Of a DNA stretch of 64,000 bases, positions 43,358 to 51,591 are shown one piece after another; within the stretch, counting starts at the first letter, position 1; each line of letters starts with the position of its first letter. The notes beneath the pieces were generated by a model. The model saw only the letters and a list, made by a program, of their open reading frames with translations, was not told where the DNA came from and did no database searches. The DNA comes from Mesorhizobium sp. 131-2-1 (GTDB lineage: Bacteria > Pseudomonadota > Alphaproteobacteria > Rhizobiales > Rhizobiaceae), in the NCBI RefSeq assembly GCF_016756535.1, contig NZ_AP023247.1, positions 2,046,501 through 2,110,500 of the forward strand. Reading direction: 5' to 3'. Made by a program: the position numbers and the translations under genes.

Positions 43358-43975
43358 ATGGTCGAACCGGGCACTGCGACCACTGACACGCCAAGGCGCC
43401 CTTATGCCCGCATCCTGCGCGCCGCAGAGGCACGCGCCTGGCAAGATGGACACGCCTTTCTCGACGAGGCGAGGCGTGATGCCCAGCAGCTGCGCGACGC
43501 CGCCCGGCGAGCCTACGCGGCCGAATATGCGCAGGGTTATGAAGACGGCAAGGCGCAAGGCGATGCGGATGCCACGCGGCTGGTAAGCGAAACAACAGTC
43601 AAGGTGGATCGCTATCTTGGTGGGCTGGAAGCCGAAGTCATCAGCCTTGCCCTCGACGTCGTCAGGCGAATGCTGGGAGAATTCGACGTCAGCATGCTTG
43701 TTGCCAAGGCGGCGAGGCAGGCCGTAGCAGAAATTCGCCGGGCCAAATATCTGAAGGTCCGGGTGCATCCAGCTTCCGTCGACAGGGTTCGCGATCAACT
43801 GGACGCGGTCTTGCGCGAGAGCGATCTGGGCATGACTGTCGAGATCGACGCGGACGATGCGCTGGCGGCGGGAGCCTGCATCGTTTCGACGGACTTTGCG
43901 GTGGTCGATGCAAGCGTCGACGCGCAGCTGAATGCCATAGCGGCCGCGATTTCGGCGAAGGCCAAGGTTCCATGA
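43358..43975 (+). CDS. sctL: T3SS stator protein SctL (NolV)
   Basis: 205 residues from ATG 43358. The N-terminal half is a long Ala/Arg-rich helix rich in charged residues (ARRDAQQLRDAARRAYAAEY), and the C-terminal half is the FliH/SctL globular domain (ALDVVRRMLGEFD and VRVHPASVDRVRDQL). SctL links the SctN ATPase to SctQ. Its stop overlaps the SctN start by four bases, consistent with stoichiometric production. Confidence 0.9.
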   Translation: MVEPGTATTDTPRRPYARILRAAEARAWQDGHAFLDEARRDAQQLRDAARRAYAAEYAQGYEDGKAQGDADATRLVSETTVKVDRYLGGLEAEVISLALDVVRRMLGEFDVSMLVAKAARQAVAEIRRAKYLKVRVHPASVDRVRDQLDAVLRESDLGMTVEIDADDALAAGACIVSTDFAVVDASVDAQLNAIAAAISAKAKVP

Positions 43976-45330
43976 CGGCGCCCGTTGCTGACATCGAAAG
44001 CCGTCTGGCATCCATCATTCCGAACCTGCGTTCCGGTCTCCGCGACGATGCCAGCCGGCCGAGGAAGGGGCGAGTGCGGCGGGTTACCGGCACGGTCATA
44101 CACGCGACCGTGGAGGAGGCCCGGATCGGCGAGATATGCGAACTGGTCGACCCCAGGACCGGCAAGACGACCAAGGCGGAGGTCGTCGGTCTCATGGACG
44201 AGATGGCGATCCTTGTCCCACTTGGCGATCTGACCGGTCTATCGAGCCTGACCGAGGTCGTTGCGACCGGAAAGGAGCAGTTGGTGCCCGTCGGTCCTGG
44301 CCTTCTGGGTCGGGTGATCAGCGCGCTCGGCGAGCCATTGGACGGCAAGCCGCTCTCGCCGGATGGCATTGTCGGCAGCTATCCGGTCAATGCCTATCCG
44401 CCGTCTCCGCTCGAGCGCAGTTTGATTTCCGAGCCGATCCAGCTCGGAATCCGCGCCCTCGATGGGTTGCTCACTTGCGCGCGCGGACAGCGCGTCGGCA
44501 TTTTCGGCGAACCCGGCGTCGGCAAGTCGATCCTGCTTTCCGACATCGTCAGCGGCACCGATGCCGATGTTGCCGTGGTCGCCCTTGTCGGCGAGCGCGG
44601 GCGCGAGGTGCGGGAATTCCTCGAGCATCAGCTCGGACCGGAAGGGCGGCAGCGGGCAATCGTCGTCGTCGCGACCTCCGACCGGCCTGCCATCGAGCGC
44701 GTCAAGGCCGCCTATGTGGCGACCAGCATTGCCGAATATTTTCGCGACCAGGGCAAGCACGTGCTGCTTGCGATGGACAACATAACCAGGTTTGCCCGAG
44801 CGCAGCGCGAGATCGGCCTGGCCTCGGGCGAGCCACCGACGCGTCGCGGTTTTCCGTCTTCGCTGTTCGCGGTCTTGCCGCGTCTGCTCGAGCGCTCCGG
44901 CCCCGGCCGCGTCGGTTCCATCACCAGCCTCTACAGCGTTCTTCTGGAAGGCGACGGCACGCTGGATCCGGTCGCCGAGGAAATTCAGGCGCTTCTCGAT
45001 GGCCACGTTTTCCTGTCGAACGAACTTGCGCAGCGCAACCATTTCCCCGCCATCGACATCCTGCGCAGCCGAAGCCGCCTGATGGATGCGGTTGTGCCGT
45101 CCGCACATCGGGCTGACGCCAGCCGCCTGCGCGAGCTGCTTGCCCGCTACGCCGACATCGAACTCCTCCTGCGCGTCGGTGAGTATGAAAAGGGCAGCGA
45201 TGCTGTGGCCGATGAGGCGGTGATGAAGATCGACGCCATCAACGCCTTCCTGCGCCAGGCATCAGCTACGCACGAGAGCATCGAGAAAACACGTCAACGC
45301 ATGCGGGAGATCGTCCATGAAGGAGCGTGA
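43972..45330 (+). CDS. sctN: T3SS ATPase SctN (RhcN)
   Basis: 452 residues, standard for the family. Walker A is GEPGVGKSILLS at about 179-190, where most relatives have GGAGVGKS or GAGGVGKS. The catalytic Glu is in ALVGERGREVREF, Walker B in VLLAMDNITRFARAQREIG, and the arginine-finger region near RLMDAVVPSAHRADASRLR. It forms the hexamer that strips chaperones and unfolds substrates. It is flanked by sctL and sctO with overlaps of 4 and 14 bp. Confidence 0.96.
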   Translation: MTAPVADIESRLASIIPNLRSGLRDDASRPRKGRVRRVTGTVIHATVEEARIGEICELVDPRTGKTTKAEVVGLMDEMAILVPLGDLTGLSSLTEVVATGKEQLVPVGPGLLGRVISALGEPLDGKPLSPDGIVGSYPVNAYPPSPLERSLISEPIQLGIRALDGLLTCARGQRVGIFGEPGVGKSILLSDIVSGTDADVAVVALVGERGREVREFLEHQLGPEGRQRAIVVVATSDRPAIERVKAAYVATSIAEYFRDQGKHVLLAMDNITRFARAQREIGLASGEPPTRRGFPSSLFAVLPRLLERSGPGRVGSITSLYSVLLEGDGTLDPVAEEIQALLDGHVFLSNELAQRNHFPAIDILRSRSRLMDAVVPSAHRADASRLRELLARYADIELLLRVGEYEKGSDAVADEAVMKIDAINAFLRQASATHESIEKTRQRMREIVHEGA

Positions 45331-45805
45331 CACGATCGCTCTATTGCGCGACCTCAGGCACCGCCGTGAAGAGCGCGCAAAGGAAGAGGTGATCCGAAGA
45401 CACGCTGCCGCGCACCGGGCCTCACGTGAGGGTCAGGATGCGGCCGCCGCGGTCACGGAGCACCTCCAGCGCATGCTCGACGCCGAAGATGCAGCCTTCG
45501 GTGCGCTGGTCGGACAGCCTGTAAAAGCGGCCAGCCTCTACCGGCTTCAGGGGCGGTTCGAAATCGCCGCCAGAAGAACCGAGCAGTTGCGGGAAAACGA
45601 GAAGATGGCCGGTGTCGCCAAGCAGCGACGGAAGGTGGAGTTGTCGGCGGCCCGCAAGGATCATCGCGCGAGCATGAAGGCCGTGACGAAGCTGGACGGG
45701 CTGCTCGAGCATCTGACCAAACGCACGGCGCGGCGTCGCCTGGCGCTTGCCGAGCTTTCCGAGGAAGAGGAGCGCGGCCCACCGCGCTCGCCCCCGGAAC
45801 GATAA
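45317..45805 (+). CDS. sctO: T3SS central stalk protein SctO
   Basis: 162 residues predicted to be almost entirely two antiparallel coiled-coil helices (RDLRHRREERAKEEVIRRHA and RLQGRFEIAARRTEQLRENE), the architecture of SctO/FliJ, which inserts into the ATPase ring. Sequence identity in this family is low; the position directly after sctN, with a 14-bp overlap, and the heptad pattern support the call. Confidence 0.85.
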   Translation: MKERDTIALLRDLRHRREERAKEEVIRRHAAAHRASREGQDAAAAVTEHLQRMLDAEDAAFGALVGQPVKAASLYRLQGRFEIAARRTEQLRENEKMAGVAKQRRKVELSAARKDHRASMKAVTKLDGLLEHLTKRTARRRLALAELSEEEERGPPRSPPER

Positions 45806-45813
45806 CCCAATCC

Positions 45814-46941
45814 GTGACCGTGACTATGGATGCGATGCCTCAAGCCTCCGCCTCGGCAAAAACGAAAGCGCGGGTAAAACCAGCGAAACGCGCGGCCACA
45901 CGGTCAAGCGCTGGCGAGCGGTTGAAATTGGAATCCGTATCGTCCGCGGACGTTGGGGCATTGAACGCCTTCTACCGCCGCCGTGCTCCCGCCGAGATCA
46001 CGATTGCCGGGAAGGCGATGGCGATCGCGGCCGTCTGGCCGGAGCCGAACCCTGAGGGCCGGCGGCTGTGGACCATTGCGTTCACGGTCGGAGACAGTGC
46101 GGGCAAATTGCGCCTGCCGCTTTCCGTTGTCGAACGGGGTCTCGCCAAGGTGGATGAACTGGCTGACATGAAACGGCTGGCGCCCGCTCACGCCGCACTG
46201 CTGTTGGAGGCAGCGTTCGAAGACGTTCTCGAATGGACCGAGGGTAAGCTGGATGAGAGGATCGCGATCACCTCGGTCGAACCGGCAGATACCATTTCGG
46301 GCGAACCCCCATTCGCCTTTGTCCTGACCGGCGAGGACGAAACGATAGACTGCGTCTTGAACACGAACGACGCCGGCCTTGCGGTGCGGATCGGCCGCCT
46401 GCTCGACGAGATCGGCAAAGCAAGGCCGCCGATCCCGGCGGAATTTCCGCTGCCGGTCTGCCTCCGGCGTGGCGCGCTTACGATCACCCTCGGCGAGCTT
46501 CGAAGCCTGCAGGCTGACGATGTGGTGCTTTTCCAGGATGCGGAAGAAGAACGCATGGCGGCACTTATCATTGCCGAGCACCTCTATGCGCCGGTGGCCC
46601 TGACTGAAGGCGGGCCGCAATTGCTTGCCGCGCCGACTGCAATCGCTGGATCGAATTGGGAGTGGAGCATGAACCAGAACACGCCGCCGCCGGCCGGCCA
46701 GACTTTGGAAGAATCGACCCTGGACGAGCTGCCGGTCGCTCTCGCCTTCGAGATCGGCCGCACGGCAATGCCTCTGGGCGAAGTGAGGCAGCTCGCGCCC
46801 GGCGCTGTCGTTGCGCTCGCCGAGGTAACGGAGGCGACTGTCGACATCATCGCCAACGGCAGGCGTGTCGGCCGCGGCGAGATCGTGCGGATCGCGGAAA
46901 GCCTGGGCGTGCGGATCGTCCGTATGTTCGACAATGCTTGA
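45814..46941 (+). CDS. sctQ: T3SS cytoplasmic ring protein SctQ (RhcQ)
   Basis: 375 residues from GTG 45814; ATG 45826 is an alternative. A basic, Ala/Lys-rich N-terminal extension precedes a weakly conserved middle region. The C-terminal 80 residues are a SpoA domain (LPVALAFEIGRTAMPLGEVRQ, followed by VDIIANGRRVGRGEIVRI). Some systems make an extra SpoA-only product from an internal start; I did not find a clear one. The stop overlaps sctR by 8 bp. Confidence 0.92.
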   Translation: MTVTMDAMPQASASAKTKARVKPAKRAATRSSAGERLKLESVSSADVGALNAFYRRRAPAEITIAGKAMAIAAVWPEPNPEGRRLWTIAFTVGDSAGKLRLPLSVVERGLAKVDELADMKRLAPAHAALLLEAAFEDVLEWTEGKLDERIAITSVEPADTISGEPPFAFVLTGEDETIDCVLNTNDAGLAVRIGRLLDEIGKARPPIPAEFPLPVCLRRGALTITLGELRSLQADDVVLFQDAEEERMAALIIAEHLYAPVALTEGGPQLLAAPTAIAGSNWEWSMNQNTPPPAGQTLEESTLDELPVALAFEIGRTAMPLGEVRQLAPGAVVALAEVTEATVDIIANGRRVGRGEIVRIAESLGVRIVRMFDNA

Positions 46942-47587
46942 CAATTCGGCGAACCTGCTCGGTATTCTCATCGCCGTCGGCGTCGTCGGGTTGCTGCCGC
47001 TGGCGGTCGTCACGATGACCGGCTTCCTGAAGATTTCGGTCGTGCTGTTTCTCATCCGCAACGCGCTCGGCGTCCAGCAGATGCCGCCCAATCTGGTGCT
47101 CTACGGCATAGCGCTCGTGCTTACGGTCTATGTCACCACGCCGTTGCTGAGCGAGATGTCGGGCCGGCTTCAGGAAGGGCAGGTTCAGTTCCAGACCACG
47201 GACGACCTCGCCAGGGCGGCGCAACTGGTCAGGGAACCATTGCAGCGACACCTCATGAAATTCACGCAGCCGCAAGAGCGGCAGTTCTTTCTCGATGGAA
47301 CGACCCGCCTGTGGCCGGAACAGGCGCGGCAGAACCTCAAGGACGACGATCTGTCGATCCTCGTTCCCGCCTTTGTCGCCTCCGAGCTTACCCGAGCCTT
47401 CGAGATCGGCTTCCTGCTTTATCTCCCTTTCCTCATCATCGACATTGTTGTCGCCAACGTCCTGATGACGCTCGGCATGATCATGGTCTCGCCGGTCCTC
47501 ATTTCGATCCCGCTGAAACTGTTCCTTTTCGTAGCCATCGACGGCTGGTCGCGGCTGATGCATGGCCTCATCCTTAGTTACGGTTGA
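46934..47587 (+). CDS. sctR: T3SS export apparatus SctR (RhcR)
   Basis: 217 residues from ATG 46934. Family blocks: LPLAVVTMTGFLKISVVLFL, LGVQQMPPNLVLYGIALVL, DLSILVPAFVASELTRAFEI, LPFLIIDIVVANVLMTLGMI and SPVLISIPLKLFLFVAIDGW. Five copies build the export pore with SctS and SctT. The sequence is among the best conserved in the cluster. Confidence 0.97.
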   Translation: MLDNSANLLGILIAVGVVGLLPLAVVTMTGFLKISVVLFLIRNALGVQQMPPNLVLYGIALVLTVYVTTPLLSEMSGRLQEGQVQFQTTDDLARAAQLVREPLQRHLMKFTQPQERQFFLDGTTRLWPEQARQNLKDDDLSILVPAFVASELTRAFEIGFLLYLPFLIIDIVVANVLMTLGMIMVSPVLISIPLKLFLFVAIDGWSRLMHGLILSYG

Positions 47588-47602
47588 TGCTGGGGGTTTT
47601 GC

Positions 47603-47872
47603 ATGAGCAATGACTTCATCCTGGCCAAGGTCCAAAGCGCGCTTCTGACGGTGCTGTTCGCGTCCAGTCCGGCGATCATTGCGGCGCTGGCCGTCGGCAT
47701 CCTTGTCGGCCTTGCCCAGGCGCTGACGCAGATCCAGGATCAGTCGCTGCCGCAGACGATCAAGCTGGTCGTGATCCTGCTGGTCATCATGGTCTTCGGC
47801 CCGCTGCTTGGCCAGCAGATCGCGCAGCAGGCCTCGACGGCGCTGGACGAGTTCCCCATCGTCACGCGTTGA
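47603..47872 (+). CDS. sctS: T3SS export apparatus SctS (RhcS)
   Basis: 89 residues with the two membrane hairpins of the SctS/FliQ family (AALAVGILVGLAQALTQIQD and QTIKLVVILLVIMVFGPLLG). It lies between sctR and sctT with short gaps of 15 and 9 bp, as in every injectisome. Confidence 0.97.
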   Translation: MSNDFILAKVQSALLTVLFASSPAIIAALAVGILVGLAQALTQIQDQSLPQTIKLVVILLVIMVFGPLLGQQIAQQASTALDEFPIVTR

Positions 47873-47881
47873 GGCACGCGG

Positions 47882-48697
47882 ATGCCGGTCGAACCACTCT
47901 TCACATCGGTCAAAGAGCTTCAGTTCTATCTTCTGGCGGGCGCTTTCGCGCTCGCACGCATGACCGGTTTCATGCTGCTGATGCCACTCTTTTCGCGCGT
48001 GCCGCTGTCCGGGCTTCTGCGCAACGGCGTGGCACTAGCGTTGGCGGTTCCGGTCTTTCCGATGATCGTGAGCAAGCTGACGAGCACCGACATCACGACG
48101 ACGATGATCGTGCTGTACATGCTTAAGGAGGTCGTGGTCGGGGTAACGCTCGGGCTGGCAATGGGCATACCGTTCTGGGCGGCGGAGGCCGCGGGCGACA
48201 TATTGGACCTGCAGCGCGGTTCCACGATGGGGACGTTGATCGATCCGATGATGACGCATGAGACGAGCGCCACCGGCACCTTGCTCGCCGTCATCATGGT
48301 TACGCTCTATTTGGCGGCCGGTGGCCTGCAACTTTCCCTGACCAGCCTCTACGACAGCTACGGCCTTTGGCCGATCGACCAACTTCTGCCCGTGTTCAGC
48401 AAGGATGCAGCCGAAATCTTCCTCGGTCTGCTGAACCGCATCCTGATGATGGCGCTGACCCTTGTCTTCCCGCTCGTCATCAGCATGCTCTTGTCGGACA
48501 TCGTGCTGGCTTTCCTGGCGCGCGCCTCGCCTCACCTGAATGTCTTTGCGCTTTCGCTGGTCGCAAAGACTCTGGTCTTCAGCCTCGTCTTCGTCCTCTA
48601 CGCGGCTTTCCTGCTCTTCTACATGAACCGCGACCTCGGCTTTCTGCACGAGGCAGGTCGCCAGATAGAAGCGATAGGTTGCCGCTCATGCCAATGA
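47882..48697 (+). CDS. sctT: T3SS export apparatus SctT (RhcT)
   Basis: 271 residues with about six membrane helices. Family blocks: RMTGFMLLMPLFSRVPLSGL, GIPFWAAEAAGDILDLQRGS and FPLVISMLLSDIVLAFLARA. This is the last T3SS gene of the plus-strand operon. In most rhizobia sctU follows directly; here sctU is 26 kb away on the other strand. Confidence 0.96.
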   Translation: MPVEPLFTSVKELQFYLLAGAFALARMTGFMLLMPLFSRVPLSGLLRNGVALALAVPVFPMIVSKLTSTDITTTMIVLYMLKEVVVGVTLGLAMGIPFWAAEAAGDILDLQRGSTMGTLIDPMMTHETSATGTLLAVIMVTLYLAAGGLQLSLTSLYDSYGLWPIDQLLPVFSKDAAEIFLGLLNRILMMALTLVFPLVISMLLSDIVLAFLARASPHLNVFALSLVAKTLVFSLVFVLYAAFLLFYMNRDLGFLHEAGRQIEAIGCRSCQ

Positions 48698-48864
48698 CCA
48701 AAAGCTTTATTCGCAAACGCTAATGATAACGGCAGTCTCTATTGGCCGACCAATAAATACAATTTATCGTTGATGAAAGATTCTGACAATTTGACAAGCG
48801 GGCGACCCGCCGATGATCTTACGCCCTCCCGACATGCCTGTAAAAATGCATACTCTCGAAGGCC

Positions 48865-49692
48865 ATGGCTCGCCAGACCACCGCATTGATCTATGACAAT
48901 TTACGACTGGTCGATGCGGATAAGCTGCGCAGGCTGGTTAGAACGGGCGCCTATGAAGGGTACACAGGAGGGCTTGCGGGCGGCAAGCTGCAGGCCAATG
49001 TGGTGATTGTGCCCCGCAGGTTTGCCGGCGATTTCCATCAGTTTTGCGTCCGCAATCCTAAACCCTGTCCTTTGGTGGGCGTGAGCCGTGCCGGCAGCCC
49101 ATTGCTTCCAGCCCTGGGTGACATCGATATCCGAACCGATGCGCCGCAATATAACATCTACTGCTTCGGGGAAGTGATCCGCCGGAAAACGGACATCATC
49201 GACCTGTGGCGGGATGATTTTGCCGCTTTCGCGCTCGGCAGTTCGCTTACCGTCGAAGCCGCCCTTGCCGGGAAGGGCATCAAACTCCGCAGCATCGGTA
49301 GTGGCAAAGCCTTGCCCAAATTCCGGACCAGGATCGAGACGCACGGCGTCGGACCCTTTGGTGGTGAAATGGTCGTCTCCATGCGCCCAATAAGGCGTTG
49401 CGACGTCGACAAGGTTCGCGTCCTCACCGCACGCTTCCCGCATGCCCACGGCTCTCCTATCCATGTCGGGGATCCATCGATCATTGGAATAAGAGATTTG
49501 ATGGCTCCCGACTGGGGAGATGCGGTCGAAATCATGGAGGGGGAGGTCCCGGTCTTTTGGGCCAGCAGCCTGACCGCCCAAGACGCGCTTGCTCGTGCCG
49601 AACTAGCGATCTCGATTACGGTGTCGCCGGGACACATGCTGATCACCGACCTGGATGCACGAGCGGATGCGGGTGCTTTCAAGGTCTACTAA
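48865..49692 (+). CDS. DUF1445 putative hydro-lyase (D-glutamate cyclase-like)
   Basis: 275 residues. The sequence matches the YcsI/DUF1445 family, whose members include mammalian D-glutamate cyclase (D-glutamate to 5-oxo-D-proline). Seen: GLAGGKLQANVVIVPRRFAG, RNPKPCPLVGVSRAGSP, DIDIRTDAPQYNIY, MVVSMRPI, ARFPHAHGSPIHVGDPSIIG and PGHMLITDLDA. Bacterial members are often found beside 5-oxoprolinase genes; here none is present and the gene stands alone after the T3SS operon, separated by 167 bp. It may have its own role in D-amino acid turnover. Confidence 0.85.
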   Translation: MARQTTALIYDNLRLVDADKLRRLVRTGAYEGYTGGLAGGKLQANVVIVPRRFAGDFHQFCVRNPKPCPLVGVSRAGSPLLPALGDIDIRTDAPQYNIYCFGEVIRRKTDIIDLWRDDFAAFALGSSLTVEAALAGKGIKLRSIGSGKALPKFRTRIETHGVGPFGGEMVVSMRPIRRCDVDKVRVLTARFPHAHGSPIHVGDPSIIGIRDLMAPDWGDAVEIMEGEVPVFWASSLTAQDALARAELAISITVSPGHMLITDLDARADAGAFKVY

Positions 49693-50128
49693 GTCGAGCA
49701 GTTGCCGTTTAACGCGCGCAAGCCGTATTGCTTCCGAGAGGAGGGTTCATTCCTCCACTTGGTTTATGGGTTCGCCAGACCATACGAGAACATACGACGG
49801 ATATGGGTTGGCGAACCGGCCGCTAATCCTTGAGTTTCTATTGAAAGTGCTGTCCCTCCGCGACTAACACAATCGCTATTCGCCAACGGGTTACGAGGCG
49901 GTTCGCCAAAGTTGATTCAAGAAGCTGGTCCAGCCGCTCGCCGACCGCATTTATCTTCTACGGAATGGCAGCTTTGCGCCTGATGTCGGCCGTACAGTCT
50001 GGAGTTGGCGTTTCCTGAAAGTGAACATTGCTTACGCTGACGGCTGAGGGTGCCGGAGCACTAGAAGCGGAGGTTCTTTGGAAAATGTCCGGAGTCTGGG
50101 GAACACGCAGCTGCACACCAGGACTTGG
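49693..50128. other. Intergenic stretch with a GGTTCGCCA repeat family
   Basis: 436 bp between the DUF1445 gene and the end of the O-antigen ligase-type gene. I find no credible coding sequence. The main content is the repeated motif annotated separately at 49769-49908. Confidence 0.55.
49769..49908. repeat. Dispersed GGTTCGCCA repeats, one inverted
   Basis: GGTTCGCCA occurs at 49769-49777 and 49900-49908, and as its reverse complement TGGCGAACC at 49809-49817; a shortened copy TTCGCCA lies at 49879-49885. The first and inverted copies form a 9-bp inverted repeat around 31 bases. They sit between two genes that end facing each other. Confidence 0.6.
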
Positions 50129-51427
50129 TCACTCGAAGAATCCAACCTGTGAGGAGCTTTTCACGATCGGTGACACCGTTCGCCCGCACGCCAGATATGT
50201 TCCGCAAACCAGGAATACCATCAGCGTCGAATCGAGAATGTCATGGCCGACAAGGATGCCGGTCAGGCCGCCTATGACATAGATGATGACGGTGACGACG
50301 ATCATGGTCGCACCGAACCGCTCTACTGGATCGGCGCTGCGGCGCAGGACCCTTGCTGCGTTCCAGACCGCCACGCCGAAGATTGCCGCGAGAGCCAGAA
50401 CCCCAAGCAACCCGGCCTCGACAAGAGCGGTCAAAAAGCCGTTGTGAAAGTGATTGAAACCTTGGTTCGTCCCAAATCGCTCCTTAAACCCCTGCTGTGC
50501 AAGCGCCCGGCCGGCGGCAATGCCGTGGCCGAAAAATGGGGCTTCGCGAAATGCATCGAGACCTATGTCCCAGAGTCCAACCCGCAATCCGAGTGGAGTG
50601 GAATGATCGCCTATGGTGCTGAGGGCCTCCCAGTCATCGAAAAGAAAATGAGTACGATCCACGATGATCGGAGACGTAATTGCAGCTGTTAACAAGCCGG
50701 AAGCGCCCGCTACTACCAGCAGCCGCCTCATATTCGCTCGAGTGAACCTCTGGCGATTGACCACGAGGATGGCGACAACGGCAATCAACAAGGCCACCCA
50801 AACCATACGCGAGCCCGAGTAAACGGTCGCTACGACGCCGGCGAGTGCGGCGACAGTCAGTGGCCTCCAAGCCTTCTCTGTTCCAGACAGAGCGCCCGAA
50901 AGGCACATCATCACGGCGAGACATGTGACCGTCGCGAACACGATCGGATTTCCAGCCCCCCCTTCGGCCCTGAGCATCCCGAACCAGTAATATTGGACAA
51001 TGGCCAGGACCAGCGCACCGCAGCAGGCCGCGGCGCTCGCAAGCACGGCAATGCGCGCAAGGGTAGCCTTATCGATGATGCTCCAGGTCGAATAGGAGAT
51101 CGGGAAGAACAGCAAGGTGATCAGCGGCAGGAAATGCGCGACGTCAGCCCGCAGCGTACCGTTGACGATCGAGGCCAGAACCGTAGCCGCACAGTAGGCA
51201 TAGATCGCAATGGTCATGGCAAGCATCGGACGGTCGATGTTGAGGCACCGCCGCCTGGTGGCCAGCAGCAGAACCGACCAGACTGCGCCGCCATGAAACA
51301 CGAAGCTCACCACCGATCCCAGCACAGGCGGCGAAAAGAAACAGAGGATAGAGAAGTAGATGATGACCTGCGCGGGTGTGAGATGCCGCCGGAGCGAAAT
51401 AAACGCGTTCAATGCCTTGCTTCGCAA
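50129..51427 (-). CDS. O-antigen ligase/polymerase-type membrane protein
   Basis: 432 residues with about ten membrane helices. The long periplasmic loop near residues 265-330 contains the family landmarks (LGLRVGLWDIGLDAFREAPF, then FFGHGIAAGRAL and GFNHFHNGFLTALVEAGLLG), including the His and Arg residues associated with WaaL/Wzy ligase domains. It would polymerise repeat units or ligate them to lipid A core in the periplasm. It is the last gene of a minus-strand set running from the nucleotide-sugar dehydrogenase gene. Confidence 0.88.
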   Translation of the reverse strand: MRSKALNAFISLRRHLTPAQVIIYFSILCFFSPPVLGSVVSFVFHGGAVWSVLLLATRRRCLNIDRPMLAMTIAIYAYCAATVLASIVNGTLRADVAHFLPLITLLFFPISYSTWSIIDKATLARIAVLASAAACCGALVLAIVQYYWFGMLRAEGGAGNPIVFATVTCLAVMMCLSGALSGTEKAWRPLTVAALAGVVATVYSGSRMVWVALLIAVVAILVVNRQRFTRANMRRLLVVAGASGLLTAAITSPIIVDRTHFLFDDWEALSTIGDHSTPLGLRVGLWDIGLDAFREAPFFGHGIAAGRALAQQGFKERFGTNQGFNHFHNGFLTALVEAGLLGVLALAAIFGVAVWNAARVLRRSADPVERFGATMIVVTVIIYVIGGLTGILVGHDILDSTLMVFLVCGTYLACGRTVSPIVKSSSQVGFFE

Positions 51428-51591
51428 TCTTGCGGATTGTGCGCGTATCGTTCGATCGGCGCCACCCTGCTTGCCCCTTTTCCCAAGCCGGTATAGCCGC
51501 TGGCTCGGCTATCCGATAGTGCGATACTGCCGCGCCCCCAACAGCTGCAACGGCGGAAGGTCCTGACTGAAATCGTCGGCCACGCGCCGGT

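Noticed and set aside
44512..44535. Defective Walker A in SctN
   Set aside because: GEPGVGKS differs from the usual SctN sequence but still satisfies the GxxxxGK(S/T) rule, and the other catalytic residues are intact.
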